Shown in pieces: positions 1 through 7,340 of a stretch of DNA of 64,000 bases. Under the pieces are notes generated by a model, which was given only the letters and a program-made list of their open reading frames with translations, ran no database searches and had not been told where the DNA came from. A program made the position numbers and the translations under genes. Source of the stretch: Actinomycetes bacterium (GTDB taxonomy: Bacteria > Actinomycetota > Coriobacteriia > Anaerosomatales > Anaerosomataceae); assembly GCA_022839745.1 (NCBI GenBank), contig JALHJB010000005.1:1-64000 (forward strand). The letters are read 5' to 3'. Each line of letters starts with the position of its first letter. The stretch's first letter is position 1.

Positions 1-4
1 CGCC

Positions 5-59
5 TAGTTGGAGGCTCATCTCCGGCCCGACCGAGATGTGGGGTTCGAATCCGTTAGAT
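5..59 (-). repeat. possible degenerate attC site at the window edge
   Basis: On the minus strand the block opens with ATCTAAC, a good match to the integron R'' box RYYYAAC. It has inner arms CATCTCGG and CCGGAGATG that pair with one bulged base. The far box reads ACTAGGC where GTTAGGC is expected, so this end is degenerate. If real, it would leave only about 100 bases, with no reading frame, before the next attC site. Weak call. Confidence 0.3.
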
Positions 60-156
60 ATCAGCATGGTCGAGCGCCGAATCCATGTGCCCGCCCGCTT
101 GCACCGACGAAGAACCAGAGAGGACCGTGAGCGATCGGGGGTTGACCGGCAATCTC

Positions 157-217
157 ATATCAACGTCTATGAGTTGAGCCGCGAACGAAGTGAGTCGGCT
201 CGATCTCATGGTTAGGC
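157..217 (-). repeat. attC-like recombination site after cassette 1
   Basis: Read on the minus strand the site starts with GCCTAAC (perfect RYYYAAC) at 217-211. It continues with an arm ending ATGAGATCGAGCCG, a short spacer, and a complementary arm CGGCTCAACTCAT, and ends in CGTTGAT near 165-159. The two arms pair except for one mismatch and one extra base, on the L'' arm, as in integron attC sites that recombine as folded single strands. It lies directly 3' of the gene ending at 235. Confidence 0.7.
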
Positions 218-234
218 AGCTCACCGTCGACCAA

Positions 235-774
235 TCAGCCTGCTTGACCGACGGACTGCCTAGACAAGACCTCTATGACCTGAACATGATTGTCAAGCCG
301 CTCGATGAATGCCCGAGACAGCATGTCGACGACTTCATCTAGTGTTCCGCCGAGCAGGTCGTACTCCTCATTGAGGTAGGGATCCGGCAGGCCCAGCTCC
401 TGCGCGACCCGACCGACAGCCTTCGCCTGAGCCGCATTACTCTTAGCGGTGAACCCGTAAATGCGGCACTTGGTTGGGTCTGACAACCGCTCGGTTCTCA
501 TGGCATCCGAGTACACCACGGAGTACTTCCATTCGCCGTACTGATCAAGCCCCGGCAGGTCGATCTTCTTCACATAGAAGCTGACGTACCCGCCGTCCTT
601 CTGAAGGTACTCTCCGAATGTCACCGACAGATCGCCGCGTGTCTTGAGTTCCTGTCGGACTGCCGCCGCCAACTTGTTCGCGATCTCGTCGAGATAGCGG
701 TGCGCCCCCGATCTCGCCTGCTCAAGTAGGTAGTAGTCGGCCAGGTACAAGCGAGCACTCTCATCCAGCTTCAT
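235..774 (-). CDS. hypothetical protein, second gene of the nuclease cassette
   Basis: This 179-residue soluble protein is not recognised. It has no signal peptide or membrane segment. The N-terminal half is acidic and helix-rich; a central part contains a run around YVSFYVKKIDLPG that looks like beta strands, and the C-terminus is helical. Its ATG overlaps the stop of the upstream nuclease gene by four bases (ATGA), so the two are very probably translated together and may be functional partners. It ends a few bases before an attC-like site, which places both genes in one cassette. A DNA-binding or immunity role would be a guess. Confidence 0.75.
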   Translation of the reverse strand: MKLDESARLYLADYYLLEQARSGAHRYLDEIANKLAAAVRQELKTRGDLSVTFGEYLQKDGGYVSFYVKKIDLPGLDQYGEWKYSVVYSDAMRTERLSDPTKCRIYGFTAKSNAAQAKAVGRVAQELGLPDPYLNEEYDLLGGTLDEVVDMLSRAFIERLDNHVQVIEVLSRQSVGQAG

Positions 775-1697
775 CGTGATCCCTCCAAGAGCAGGTCAAC
801 CAGCAGTCTGTTCCGGTCAACGATCCGGTCGAAGCGAAGCCGCTCACCGAAGTCGGCATCCCGCGTTGCGGAAGCTGCCCGAACCTCGAGATCCTTGATT
901 TCATCCTCTGCACGTTCATACGGACCGAGCGCCAAGTCGACGGCGAACCTCAAGAGATTCTCCCGGGCGGTGGCCGAGATGCCGTCGCTGCGGAGCAGAT
1001 CAAGGGCTACCTGGGCCAGATCAGAATGTGACAGGCCCAACCAGTCAACGTGCCCGGAAGACGCGCTGCCTCCAGGAGTCAAGTAGATGCGGATCTTCGA
1101 CGGGTCGTGATAAGCGGGATTTCCGTCGATTGCGATGTCATACCGGACGAGCTGCCGATCGCTGCTGTTCGGATTCGCGCTCTGCCCGCTCTTCACCTTG
1201 TGTTCGATGAAGAACACGTAGCCAGGGCACTCGACCACAACATCGCAGGTGCATCCAACCGGGCGTCCGTTCTGTCCAGGGGCACTGCCTATGTAGACCT
1301 CTGCCTCAACGTTCGCCGCAGTCAGGTCGAGGTCACTAGGAACAGAAGGGTTCGACAGCCGCATCAGTGACAGCAAACCATCCAGATACCGCGCCCCAAG
1401 TCCGTGTGGCTTCGAGGGATTCAGGAAGTAGGCTAGGTACTGGGTGTAGCGGGTCTCAGCCGTGCCGTGACCGCATACGGACAGGACTGGCACCGGAATC
1501 CCGTCGGCGAGACTCGCTTTCAGAGCTCGCGCCTCATCGAGCCTCCGCTCTTCCCAGCCCCGATGGTAGGCGGAACGAATCTGCTCGATGGTCTCCGTGA
1601 TACGTGAGCCCGCTGCCGACTGTGCGAGATCCTCCCGATTCCCACGGCGGCGTGCCTCGACAACTCGCTCGATGACCGATGCTAGATTGGCGGTCAC
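771..1697 (-). CDS. PD-(D/E)XK nuclease superfamily protein (PDDEXK_4-like)
   Basis: This 308-residue protein begins at a GTG preceded by AGGGGGG. Around residues 80-105 it has the pattern TRYTQYLAYFLNPS..HGLGARYL, resembling the entry motif of the PDDEXK_4 family. It is followed by the core nuclease motif: CDVVVE, a short strand, then FIEHKVKSG, giving the D...ExK metal-binding triad (here E-H-K). A long charged helix forms the C-terminus. Proteins of this fold cut DNA; many sit in defence islands, but the target of this one is unknown. It is the first gene of a two-gene integron-type cassette with the 179-residue partner. Confidence 0.8.
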   Translation of the reverse strand: MTANLASVIERVVEARRRGNREDLAQSAAGSRITETIEQIRSAYHRGWEERRLDEARALKASLADGIPVPVLSVCGHGTAETRYTQYLAYFLNPSKPHGLGARYLDGLLSLMRLSNPSVPSDLDLTAANVEAEVYIGSAPGQNGRPVGCTCDVVVECPGYVFFIEHKVKSGQSANPNSSDRQLVRYDIAIDGNPAYHDPSKIRIYLTPGGSASSGHVDWLGLSHSDLAQVALDLLRSDGISATARENLLRFAVDLALGPYERAEDEIKDLEVRAASATRDADFGERLRFDRIVDRNRLLVDLLLEGSR

Positions 1698-1785
1698 GTG
1701 TCACACCCCCCTGGAGATCCATTGTTCCACGAGCCTCTGACATTTCGCTAAGGCGTTGGCGATCCCGTCGACTTCGCTTGAGGGT

Positions 1786-1873
1786 GCCTAACGTCTCGGT
1801 ACTTCAGCCGCGAACGAGCGGCTGCAGTTCAGCCTAGCGCCTGCGTGAGTCGGCTGGGAAGTACGGGTTAGCC
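1786..1873 (-). repeat. attC-like recombination site after cassette 2
   Basis: The plus strand runs GCCTAAC (1786-1792) to GTTAGCC (1867-1873). The inner arms GTACTTCAGCCG and CGGCTGGGAAGTAC pair across the site except for an extra GG on one side, matching the extrahelical bases of attC. A smaller internal hairpin, AGCCGCGAACGAGCGGCT, occupies the spacer. It sits between the stop of the Abi-like gene (1875) and the start of the nuclease gene (1697). Confidence 0.75.
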
Positions 1874-1874
1874 A

Positions 1875-2837
1875 TCAGCGCCGGCGACGTACTCCAGCCT
1901 CCCCGAACAGGAGGAGGATGGCGGAGGCGGTGGCGTTGAGCGCGTAGGCGGCAAGATGGGGAGCGACCTCGTGCTCAGCCATTCCAGCACCGTGCGACTT
2001 GCTCAGGCGATTCCTCAGCGTGGCGATGATCATGAGCGTCGACTCGAAGTAGCTGTCGAGGCCGGTGTGCTCCAAGACCGTCTTGACCAACATCGCGGCC
2101 GTGTCCTGCTGCTGATAGGGCCATCTGTTAATCTCGCATAGTACCTTCATCACACTCTCGAATGCGCTTCCGCAATTCGCGAGCGCCCCCCGCGTGTCCC
2201 CTTGGCGATAGTCCGCGAGCGCCTCGAGGTACTCAACGTTTGCCTGCTTGAAGCGAGGATCCTTGAGGAGATCCAGGGCTGGCTTAGTCATCTCCAGGTG
2301 GACTACTTCGTTCTCGCACGATATCACCACTGGCCTAGACACGACTTCCTCATAGGTGAAGGTCCCGCCGAATGACGGCGGTCCATCCGAGTGCCGCGTG
2401 ATGGACTCGCGAACGAAGTCCGTCAGGTGGTAGGGCAGGTCATCAACCCGCAGGATGTCGTTGATTTCTCGAACGAGTCTGTCCTCATCGACGCCAACCC
2501 GGTGCAGGCAGTCCAATCTGAAGATGTACTCAAGGAAGTCGAGGAATGACGCGTCGTCGCACTCGAGCAAGAAGGCGACGGATTCCGTTGCCGCCGACGG
2601 CCGATAGTAGCGGGTCTCCGCCAACTGCACGCGACCGTGACGCATCTGGAGAGTCCTGTGGATCTCGTCCCAGAACTCCGCTGTGCAGTCGCTGCTCCCA
2701 AATGATGCACGTTGCCCACTGAAGACGTCCCGACACCACAGCAAGACCCGATTTCGAGTGGCCTCGGGCACGGCGGCGATGCCACTCGCGGGTAGCTCCC
2801 GACGAGAGAAGACATCGAAGATGCGTTTGAGTTCCAT
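1875..2837 (-). CDS. abortive-infection-like protein (STM4504/CBY_0614 type, HEPN C-terminus)
   Basis: This 320-residue protein starts at an ATG preceded by GGGGGG. The N-terminus (MELKRIFDVFSRRELPASG) and the C-terminal half (EVVHLEMTKPALDLLKDP, then a segment around AFESVMKVLCEINRWPYQQ) resemble the STM4504/CBY_0614 family, whose C-terminal domain is the Abi_C/HEPN type. Near residue 285 it has RLSKSH, an RxxxxH motif typical of HEPN ribonucleases. Family members are linked to phage abortive infection, where the HEPN domain cleaves RNA and stops growth. It forms a single-gene cassette between two attC-like sites, an arrangement typical of integron defence cargo. The function is inferred from family resemblance, not shown. 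Confidence 0.75.
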   Translation of the reverse strand: MELKRIFDVFSRRELPASGIAAVPEATRNRVLLWCRDVFSGQRASFGSSDCTAEFWDEIHRTLQMRHGRVQLAETRYYRPSAATESVAFLLECDDASFLDFLEYIFRLDCLHRVGVDEDRLVREINDILRVDDLPYHLTDFVRESITRHSDGPPSFGGTFTYEEVVSRPVVISCENEVVHLEMTKPALDLLKDPRFKQANVEYLEALADYRQGDTRGALANCGSAFESVMKVLCEINRWPYQQQDTAAMLVKTVLEHTGLDSYFESTLMIIATLRNRLSKSHGAGMAEHEVAPHLAAYALNATASAILLLFGEAGVRRRR

Positions 2838-2853
2838 GACCCCCCACGTGTAT

Positions 2854-2941
2854 GGCTAACGTTCTTGGACATGAGCGGCGGCCCAGCCACCACTCAGGTT
2901 GATTCTACCTGCATGCCGTCCGCTCGATCTCCGGGTTAGCC
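2854..2941 (-). repeat. attC-like recombination site after cassette 3
   Basis: GGCTAAC (2854-2860) and GTTAGCC (2935-2941) bracket arms GGACATGAGCGG and CCGCTCGATCTCC, which pair apart from one extra G and one mismatch. The stop codon of the upstream protease gene lies inside the GTTAGCC box, as often happens in compact integron cassettes. Confidence 0.75.
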
Positions 2942-3703
2942 AGCGGCGCCAGCTTCCCCGTCTCCGCGTTCCACCTCAACGACGCAGTCAGCCACATTTT
3001 CGTTCTCGAGGAAATCGAGGATTGTGCGAACATCGAGGGCGACGCCCATGGGCAGGAAATACGAGATCTCCTCAGTCCGCTCGTCACCGCATTCAACTCT
3101 GACGACTTGTGCAGGCATCAGGTGCTGCTCGTGATTGGCGACGATCATCCCAACCACTCCGTTGTCGCCACCGGTGTTCAGGACGGGGGCACCGCTCGCG
3201 CCCTGCAGCGCGGGGAACGACAGCTCTAGCCGCAGTTCGCCGTTCGGGTCTGATTCGGGGTCACGGTACCGCCGGGTCGCATGTCCCTTGTGGAAGTAGG
3301 GGGTCACTGCAAGCGCGGGATGCCGTTCACCGGGAAGACAGAATGTCGAAGAGCTACTGTATTCGAACGTACACAGGTCGGCATCGAGAGCATACTCTGG
3401 GCTGCCGAGATGAAGGCCGCCGACCGGAAGCCCCTTGACGAAGTCGTTCAGCGGTATCGCCGCAATGTCGTGACGCCTCGACCTGACGTAGGCTGAAGCC
3501 GAGCCGAAGTGGAGTTCGCCAGAAGTAAGCAAGTAGAGGGCGCCGAAGTCCCACCCGTTGTCTCTGGCCGTATCCAGTACGTGTCCGGCGGTCATGACCA
3601 TTCGAACATCGCCGAACTGAAGAATGAAACCAGTGCCGAGTACCTCGCGCAGGACTCCGTCGTCGTAGCGAACGACGGGGACGATGTACTCCTGCAAACG
3701 CAT
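2936..3703 (-). CDS. trypsin-like serine protease domain protein
   Basis: This 255-residue protein starts at an ATG with GGAGGG five bases upstream. The catalytic triad of a trypsin-fold protease is visible in order: MTAGHV (His, about residue 40), RRHDIAAI (Asp, about 82), and LQGASGAPVLN (Ser, about 173). No signal peptide is seen, so it is probably cytoplasmic. Protease domains of this kind are found in defence systems as effectors or sensors, but as a lone cassette gene its substrate is unknown. It lies between two attC-like sites and is oriented like the other cassette genes. Confidence 0.8.
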   Translation of the reverse strand: MRLQEYIVPVVRYDDGVLREVLGTGFILQFGDVRMVMTAGHVLDTARDNGWDFGALYLLTSGELHFGSASAYVRSRRHDIAAIPLNDFVKGLPVGGLHLGSPEYALDADLCTFEYSSSSTFCLPGERHPALAVTPYFHKGHATRRYRDPESDPNGELRLELSFPALQGASGAPVLNTGGDNGVVGMIVANHEQHLMPAQVVRVECGDERTEEISYFLPMGVALDVRTILDFLENENVADCVVEVERGDGEAGAAG

Positions 3704-3728
3704 TTGTCCCTCCGCCCGTCACCGGTCT

Positions 3729-3815
3729 GGCTAACGCATTTGCGCATCAGCCGCGGCCGTGCGCCTCACTTCGTAGCTTAACGCTTGTGCCGTCGGCTGG
3801 ATGCGCTGGTTAGCT
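3729..3815 (-). repeat. attC-like recombination site after cassette 4
   Basis: This is the cleanest of the set. GGCTAAC (3729-3735) and GTTAGCT (3809-3815) flank arms GCGCATCAGCCG and CGGCTGGATGCGC. These are exact complements except for a single extra G, the hallmark extrahelical base of attC. The extra base lies on the L'' arm when read on the minus strand, the same orientation as the neighbouring sites. Confidence 0.8.
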
Positions 3816-3821
3816 GCGCAC

Positions 3822-4271
3822 CTACCACTCGTCGAGCACCCAGCCGTCCCACCCGAACTCGTTGCCCTTGGTCAATTCTTCGTAGAGTGCCGCCACACCC
3901 GTGGCGTCGACCGAGCCGAGTGTCAGCGCGATCTCGCCCTCGCAGATGTGACTACCGGTCATCATGTAAGCCGCGCCCGTGCTGTCAGCCAAGACCGTCA
4001 CATCAACGGCTTCAGCATCAGGCAGATGCGAGTACTCGTAGTCGATCGTGCGGGCGGCCACCCATGTGCCATCTGCGAAGTGGCGGACATAGACGCCGTC
4101 ATCGAGCCAGGTCTCGGACTGGCCGACCATCTCCCCGGGTTCGGAAAGAGCAAGGAGTCGGGGTGCCCACTCATCCGCGAACTCACTGACGGTCGGGACC
4201 GATGAGCAGCCAGCGATCAGCAAACAGGTAAAGAGGAGAAGAGCCCCACGGCGAGTCACTCGTGCCAACAT
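3822..4271 (-). CDS. small lipoprotein of unknown function
   Basis: This is a 149-residue protein using the ATG at 4271, chosen because CCTCCT (AGGAGG on the coding strand) lies six bases upstream at 4276-4281. A longer frame to 4325 would cross the recombination boundary. Residues 1-22 form a lipoprotein signal (positively charged start, LLLFTCLLIAG, then Cys of the lipobox IAGC). The mature part is acidic with many Trp and Glu residues and a repeated SVDATG/ADSTG turn. No family recognised. It is the promoter-proximal cassette of the array, just after a GTTAGC boundary at 4290-4297. Confidence 0.75.
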   Translation of the reverse strand: MLARVTRRGALLLFTCLLIAGCSSVPTVSEFADEWAPRLLALSEPGEMVGQSETWLDDGVYVRHFADGTWVAARTIDYEYSHLPDAEAVDVTVLADSTGAAYMMTGSHICEGEIALTLGSVDATGVAALYEELTKGNEFGWDGWVLDEW

Positions 4272-4413
4272 CAGACCCTCCTGTGCCGCAGCTAACCCAC
4301 GCTTCTGCAGTCTGCGTAACAGCATATGACAAGAGGCCCCTGCGTGTCGCTGGGACCTCCGTGAGCTTGCTGGTGAGCGATGAGGTGTGTGGGTTCACCA
4401 CATCGTGGACGCA
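4272..4413. other. array boundary region, no gene
   Basis: This stretch holds a GTTAGCT box on the minus strand near 4290, consistent with the junction where the first cassette was inserted, and a possible partner GAACCCACAC near 4395. The arms between do not pair well, so it may be an old attI-like site, a damaged attC, or neither. A lone ACATCGTGGAC at 4399-4410 repeats the core of the terminal repeat of the adjacent insertion element. Confidence 0.4.
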
Positions 4414-5317
4414 TGTGTCGGAACATCGTGGACACCTACGGGAGGGATGTTCACGGTGGATCTGGCACGCTACGTCGTGGAGGCAGTGCTTGTCGAAGGC
4501 CGCAGCTACCGGGAGGTGGCACGTGCCCGCACGCCTCCTGCGGTCGAGCAGGCGATCGTACGGCTCAGGTGCGAGCTGACGTTCCTTCGGTGTCCACGAT
4601 CTGGCGTGTGCTGAAACGCCGAGGGTCCGTCACCCCGCAGCCGCACAAGCGTCCCAGAAGCTCGTGGACGCGCTTCGAGGCGGCGCTGCCGAACCGGCGC
4701 TGGCAGTCCGATGTCACGCACTGGAAGCTTGCCGACGGCGGTCAGGTCGACATCTTGAACTTCTTGGACGACCACTCACGCCTGGTCGTCGCGAGCGAGG
4801 CTATGGAGGTCGTGCGGGCTCCTGATGTCCTGCGCGTGTTCCTGAAGGCGGCCGAGCAGTGGGGATACCCCGCCTCGCTTCTCACCGACAACGGCTGCGT
4901 CTACACCGCCTGGCGTCGTGGCGGATCCAACATCGTCGAGGCAGAACTGCTCTCCCGCGGCATCGTCTACCACCACTCACGCCCCTACCATCCCCAGACG
5001 TGCTGGAAAGTCGAGCGGTTCCACCAGACGCTCAAGGGCTATCTCGCAAAGCAAGAGGCGCCTGAGACGATCGAGGCCATCCAGGCGCAGATCGACACCT
5101 TCACCGCCTACTACAACAACCTGAGGCCACACCGGCCGACTCCACCACATCGGTGTGGGCAGAGCGCACAAACACAAAGAGGTCATCATGTTCGTGGCCG
5201 GTCTCCATGTCCGCATACTGACGGAAGAGGGTGAGATGCTGAGGCATCTCACCCTCGATCCGACCAAGATCTATGAGGCTATCAGGAACTCGGATGTGTC
5301 CACGATGTCCTGAGACA
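4414..5317 (+). mobile_element. internally deleted IS481-family insertion sequence
   Basis: The left end TGTGTCGGAACATCGTGGAC (4414-4433) and the right end GTCCACGATGTCCTGAGACA (5298-5317) form imperfect inverted repeats sharing ACATCGTGGACAC. The interior encodes only pieces of an IS481 transposase. At about 0.9 kb it is shorter than an intact element, and no obvious target duplication is seen. It lies between the cassette array and tRNA-Val. Confidence 0.7.
4447..5313 (+). pseudogene. IS481-family transposase, broken by deletions and frameshifts
   Basis: The N-terminal start MFTVDLARYVVEAVLVEG is present at 4447, but the helix-turn-helix that should follow SYREVAR is gone. After VEQAIVRLRCELT the frame shifts to VPSVSTIWRVLKRR, again losing sequence. 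The rve catalytic core then reads through: WQSDVTHW (first Asp), LLTDNG (second Asp) and CWKVERFHQTLK (Glu), so the DDE residues remain. After YYNNLRPHR the frame changes once more, and the family C-terminus (HHIGVGRAHKHKEVIMFVAG to a TGA at 5311-5313) continues. It cannot make a working transposase. Confidence 0.8.
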
Positions 5318-5322
5318 TCACC

Positions 5323-5397
5323 TGGTGGGCGATGAGGGATTTGAACCCCCGACTTCCTCCTTGTAAGGGAGGCACTCTCCCGCTGAGTTAATCGCCC
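5323..5397 (-). tRNA. tRNA-Val (anticodon UAC)
   Basis: The minus strand folds as a full cloverleaf. The acceptor stem GGGCGAT pairs with ATCGCCC, the anticodon loop CTTACAA gives anticodon UAC, and the T arm carries GGGTTCAAATCCC. The CCA end is encoded (TGG at 5323-5325). The right end of the IS481 remnant lies only five bases beyond its 3' end. Confidence 0.95.
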
Positions 5398-5499
5398 GTT
5401 GGTGGTGCGAGCGCCATTGTAGCAGGAGCGTGGCGGGTGCCGGAGCGGCCTACGCCCATCAGCACGGCCTTGCGGGATCGAGACGGCTGACAGCGCCTT

Positions 5500-6141
5500 T
5501 CAGGCACTCACAGTGAAGGCCGTGACCGACGAGCAGGCAGGCAAGCGACGCAGGAGCTGCTCGTGCCGGTCGACCCTGCCGATCACGCGCCAGGTGACAC
5601 GCACTCCCTCGGCTGAGCGCTCGAGCGCAAGCAATGTGGCTGCGAGCCCCTCCTCGGCAAAGCAGGCCCCGCTGCGGGCCTCATCCCATGCCGAGGGCGC
5701 ATACGCGATCTCGTACGTGCGGGCGTCCGACTGGACGCGGCGCATGTCGATGCGGCCGATGAGCGCCAGGATCACCAGCGTGAGCACAACGCCGAGCGCC
5801 GTGAGCGCATACTGCCCGAGGCCCGCTGAGACGCCCAGCGCGGCCGCCACCCACACGGTGGCCGCCGTGGTGAGGCCGATGACCTCGCCGCGCTCCCGGA
5901 GGATCGCCCCCGCCCCGAGGAAGCCCACGCCGGTGGCAACACCTGTGGCCATACGGACGACCTCATCGGGAGCGGCCAGGACCGCGCCAAGCACGAGCAT
6001 GGCGCTGCCGCTCGAGACGAGCGCGACGGTACGCAGCCCAGCCGCCTTCTCGCGCTGCTCGCGTTCGAAGCCGATGGCCAAACCGGCCGCAAGGGCGACC
6101 GCAAGCCTGAGTGCGATGGCCCCGATGCCGAGTTCTGCCAT
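5500..6141 (-). CDS. MgtC/SapB family membrane protein
   Basis: This 213-residue protein uses the ATG at 6141, because GAGGGGAG sits five bases upstream; an alternative GTG at 6147 would be too close to it. The first 130 residues hold four to five hydrophobic segments with the family signatures GLAIGFEREQREKAAGLRT, GVATGVGFLGAGAILRE and GLTTAATVWVAAALG. The last 75 residues form a soluble regulatory-type tail. MgtC proteins act at the membrane and are tied to growth under low magnesium and to control of the F-type ATPase in pathogens; the role in free-living bacteria is less clear. It is transcribed away from the cobalamin-sensor gene. Confidence 0.9.
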   Translation of the reverse strand: MAELGIGAIALRLAVALAAGLAIGFEREQREKAAGLRTVALVSSGSAMLVLGAVLAAPDEVVRMATGVATGVGFLGAGAILRERGEVIGLTTAATVWVAAALGVSAGLGQYALTALGVVLTLVILALIGRIDMRRVQSDARTYEIAYAPSAWDEARSGACFAEEGLAATLLALERSAEGVRVTWRVIGRVDRHEQLLRRLPACSSVTAFTVSA

Positions 6142-6269
6142 GGCCACTCCCCTCGCACGCCACTGACAGACCCTATGATAGCCGCAGGCCCGGAGCGACG
6201 CGCGTCACTGTGCCCCCGCACAGGGTAAGGGTACGATACCGCCAACGCCCCGACAGACCGGAGGTGCCC

Positions 6270-7328
6270 ATGGATGCCAGGCGGCAGACCGCGCGGGACG
6301 TGCGCGCACAGAGCGACCGCATCGTGCGCGCCGCGCTGGATCGCCAGCGCGAGCGGTGGCCGGGGCTCTTCGACTCCTTCTCGGCTTCGCAGATGGAGAA
6401 CACCGTCAAAGACACCGGCTACCACGTGAGCTTCCTCGCCGCCGCGCTCTGGACGAACGAGCAGATCATCTTCGATGACTATGTGCGCTGGGTGCGCGTG
6501 CTCTTCGAGAACCTGCGCATCCCCGTGGAGTGGCTCGTCGGGAGCCTCGCCGACATACGCGACGTGCTGCCTGAGCTGGTGTCCCCGCAGGTGGCACGGG
6601 ATGCCGCGGCTGTGATCGACGCCGCGCTGCTCCGGATGAACGACCCTGGCGACGAGATGCCCACCCACATCCAACCGGAGGCGCCGCTGTCGGAGCTCGC
6701 CATGCGCTATCTGAGCGCCGTGCTCGGCGGTGACCGCGCCGACGCGCTGCAGGCGGTCCTCTCCGCCGCTGAGAGCGGCGTGCCGATCGTGGACCTGTAC
6801 CGACATGTGCTCGAGCCGGCACAGCTAGAGCTCGGCCGGCTGTGGCACATGAACGCGATCACGGTGGCCCAGGAGCACTACGCCACCGCGGTCACGCAGA
6901 TGGTGATGGCCCAGCTGTACCGCTTCATGTTCACCGGGCGGCACTCCGGCGGCGTTCTGGTTGCCGCGTGTGTGGGCGACGAACTGCATGAGCTCGGCAT
7001 GCGCATGGTCGCCGACCACTTTGAGATGGCCGGCTGGGACACGCACTTCGTTGGCGCCAACACGCCCGTGGGAGCCATCGTCGACCTCGCCGCACAACGG
7101 GGTGCCGACATCGTGGCGCTTTCAGCGACCATGACGTACCACGTGCCCGAAGTGGCCGAGACCATCGATGCGCTCAGGGCAGACGAGCGCACGAGCGCCA
7201 TGCCCGTCCTTGTGGGCGGGTACCTGTTCAACCTGGTGCCCGACCTCTACCTGCAGGTGGGAGCCGACGGGTACGCGCCTGACGCTCGCCAGGCCATCGA
7301 GACCGCCAAGCGCCTCGTGAAGGCCTGA
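6270..7328 (+). CDS. cobalamin-binding sensor protein, CarH-like without HTH
   Basis: This 352-residue protein uses the ATG at 6270 after GGAGG. Residues 1-125 form a helical domain I do not recognise. Residues 140-215 are a B12-binding-2 four-helix bundle with W192 followed by nine residues and E202-H203: the W-x9-EH motif that in CarH caps the upper face of adenosylcobalamin and makes it light-responsive. Residues 225-350 are a Rossmann B12-binding domain with GDELHELG, where H240 would be the lower cobalt ligand. No DNA-binding domain is present, unlike CarH. The next gene, 12 bases on, is a diguanylate cyclase, so B12 or light sensing may feed c-di-GMP signalling. Alternative: a corrinoid protein of methyl transfer, less likely without a methyltransferase nearby. 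Confidence 0.85.
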   Translation: MDARRQTARDVRAQSDRIVRAALDRQRERWPGLFDSFSASQMENTVKDTGYHVSFLAAALWTNEQIIFDDYVRWVRVLFENLRIPVEWLVGSLADIRDVLPELVSPQVARDAAAVIDAALLRMNDPGDEMPTHIQPEAPLSELAMRYLSAVLGGDRADALQAVLSAAESGVPIVDLYRHVLEPAQLELGRLWHMNAITVAQEHYATAVTQMVMAQLYRFMFTGRHSGGVLVAACVGDELHELGMRMVADHFEMAGWDTHFVGANTPVGAIVDLAAQRGADIVALSATMTYHVPEVAETIDALRADERTSAMPVLVGGYLFNLVPDLYLQVGADGYAPDARQAIETAKRLVKA

Positions 7329-7340
7329 GTGGAGGAACCG

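Noticed and set aside
1..64. A tRNA-like T-loop GGTTCGAATCC with a Met-like CTCAT loop upstream
   Set aside because: The T stem does not pair, the acceptor stem is absent and the spacing of the arms is wrong; it fits an imperfect attC-like fold better.
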